From NCBI GenBank assembly GCA_021851985.1, contig JAJZOS010000059.1:1-5656 (forward strand): DNA of 5,656 nt. The letters are read 5' to 3'. The notes below the pieces were generated by a model. The model had not been told where the DNA came from, made no database searches, and saw nothing but the letters and a program-made list of their open reading frames with translations. A program made the position numbers and the translations under genes. Origin of the DNA: Microcaldota archaeon. Its GTDB lineage: Archaea; Micrarchaeota; Micrarchaeia; Micrarchaeales; CABMGC01. Positions 5,543 to 5,656 of the stretch are shown here, one piece after another (positions within the stretch are counted from its first letter, which is position 1; each line of letters opens with the position of its first letter).

Positions 5543-5569
5543 CGTCGTAAATATGTGTTTCCTACGACG
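5543..5569. repeat. Inverted repeat CGTCGTA / TACGACG, 13-base spacer
   Basis: Perfect 7-base arms (5543-5549 and 5563-5569) lie immediately upstream of the promoter, ending 13 bases before the TATA box at 5583. It could be an activator or repressor site, or a terminator-like hairpin for the M50 transcript. No T-run follows it. Confidence 0.35.
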
Positions 5570-5582
5570 ACAATTGGATACC

Positions 5583-5590
5583 TTTATATA
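5583..5590 (+). promoter_or_regulatory. TATA box of the gene at the right edge
   Basis: TTTATATA would start transcription near 5613, leaving a leader of about 20 bases before ATG 5633. This leader can hold the Shine-Dalgarno site seen at 5623. Confidence 0.6.
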
Positions 5591-5622
5591 TCAGAAAATG
5601 CATAATAAGTTTGGAAGAAAAG

Positions 5623-5627
5623 GGTGA
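5623..5627 (+). promoter_or_regulatory. Shine-Dalgarno site GGTGA
   Basis: GGTGA, within AGGGTGAA, is complementary to the archaeal 16S rRNA tail (TCACC) and ends 5 bases before ATG 5633. It is the clearest Shine-Dalgarno site at a gene start in this window. Confidence 0.55.
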
Positions 5628-5632
5628 AAAAG

Positions 5633-5656
5633 ATGGAGGAAATGAAACAAAAACAG
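5633..5656 (+). CDS. Start of an unidentified gene (first 8 codons, runs off right edge)
   Basis: ATG at 5633 begins MEEMKQKQ and stays open to the window end. The product cannot be identified from eight residues; they suggest a charged, soluble N-terminus. The start is favoured by a GGTGA site 5 bases upstream and a TATA box about 45 bases upstream. Alternatives are GTG 5624 in the same frame, or TTG 5611 in another frame, which would lie at the predicted transcription start as a leaderless gene and is also open to the edge. Confidence 0.5.

Noticed and set aside
5598..5627. Tiny ORF (MHNKFGRKG) ending in the Shine-Dalgarno site of the last gene, a possible regulatory leader peptide
   Set aside because: The TATA box at 5583-5590 predicts a transcript start near 5613, downstream of its ATG, and no other promoter is seen.

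Overview
The window reads as an AT-rich archaeal chromosome segment. The evidence is: archaeal TATA boxes placed so that transcripts would begin at or within a few bases of the start codon; an archaeal-type NadM; a tRNA-Gln(CUG) with no encoded CCA; an archaeal site-2 protease; heavy use of ATA and AGG/AGA codons; and very tight gene packing, with convergent stops 1 base apart. The lineage cannot be fixed from sequence alone. A small acidophilic or DPANN-like (Micrarchaeota-type) or Thermoplasmata-type genome is a guess. I see no mobile element, CRISPR array, phage gene or defence system.

Layout: 1-431 (minus) is the N-terminal part of a transglutaminase-fold protein that runs off the left edge. 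A 99-base divergent promoter region follows. Then come an alpha/beta hydrolase (531-1694), a cation:proton antiporter (1761-2963), a methylthioadenosine/methylthioinosine-type nucleoside phosphorylase (2998-3738) and a 101-residue two-helix membrane protein (3803-4108), all on plus and most with their own TATA element. On minus are nadM (4110-4619) and, upstream of it, tRNA-Gln (4667-4739). Divergent from the tRNA is a site-2 (M50) protease (4801-5514). The last 140 bases hold three clustered inverted repeats, a TATA box, a Shine-Dalgarno site and the first codons of a gene that leaves the window.

Functional themes: two enzymes act in nucleotide and cofactor metabolism (6-oxopurine or methylthio-nucleoside salvage, and NAD synthesis). 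Three genes encode membrane proteins (antiporter, small two-helix protein, intramembrane protease). The genes look mostly like separate transcription units rather than one operon. The points most worth a second look are: substitutions at ion-binding positions of the antiporter; C55 in the tRNA T-loop; an Asn at the base-specificity position of the phosphorylase; a Cys-less transglutaminase motif; and the cluster of dyads, one resembling a DtxR/IdeR box, in front of the last gene. TATA spacing also argues for later starts in three genes.
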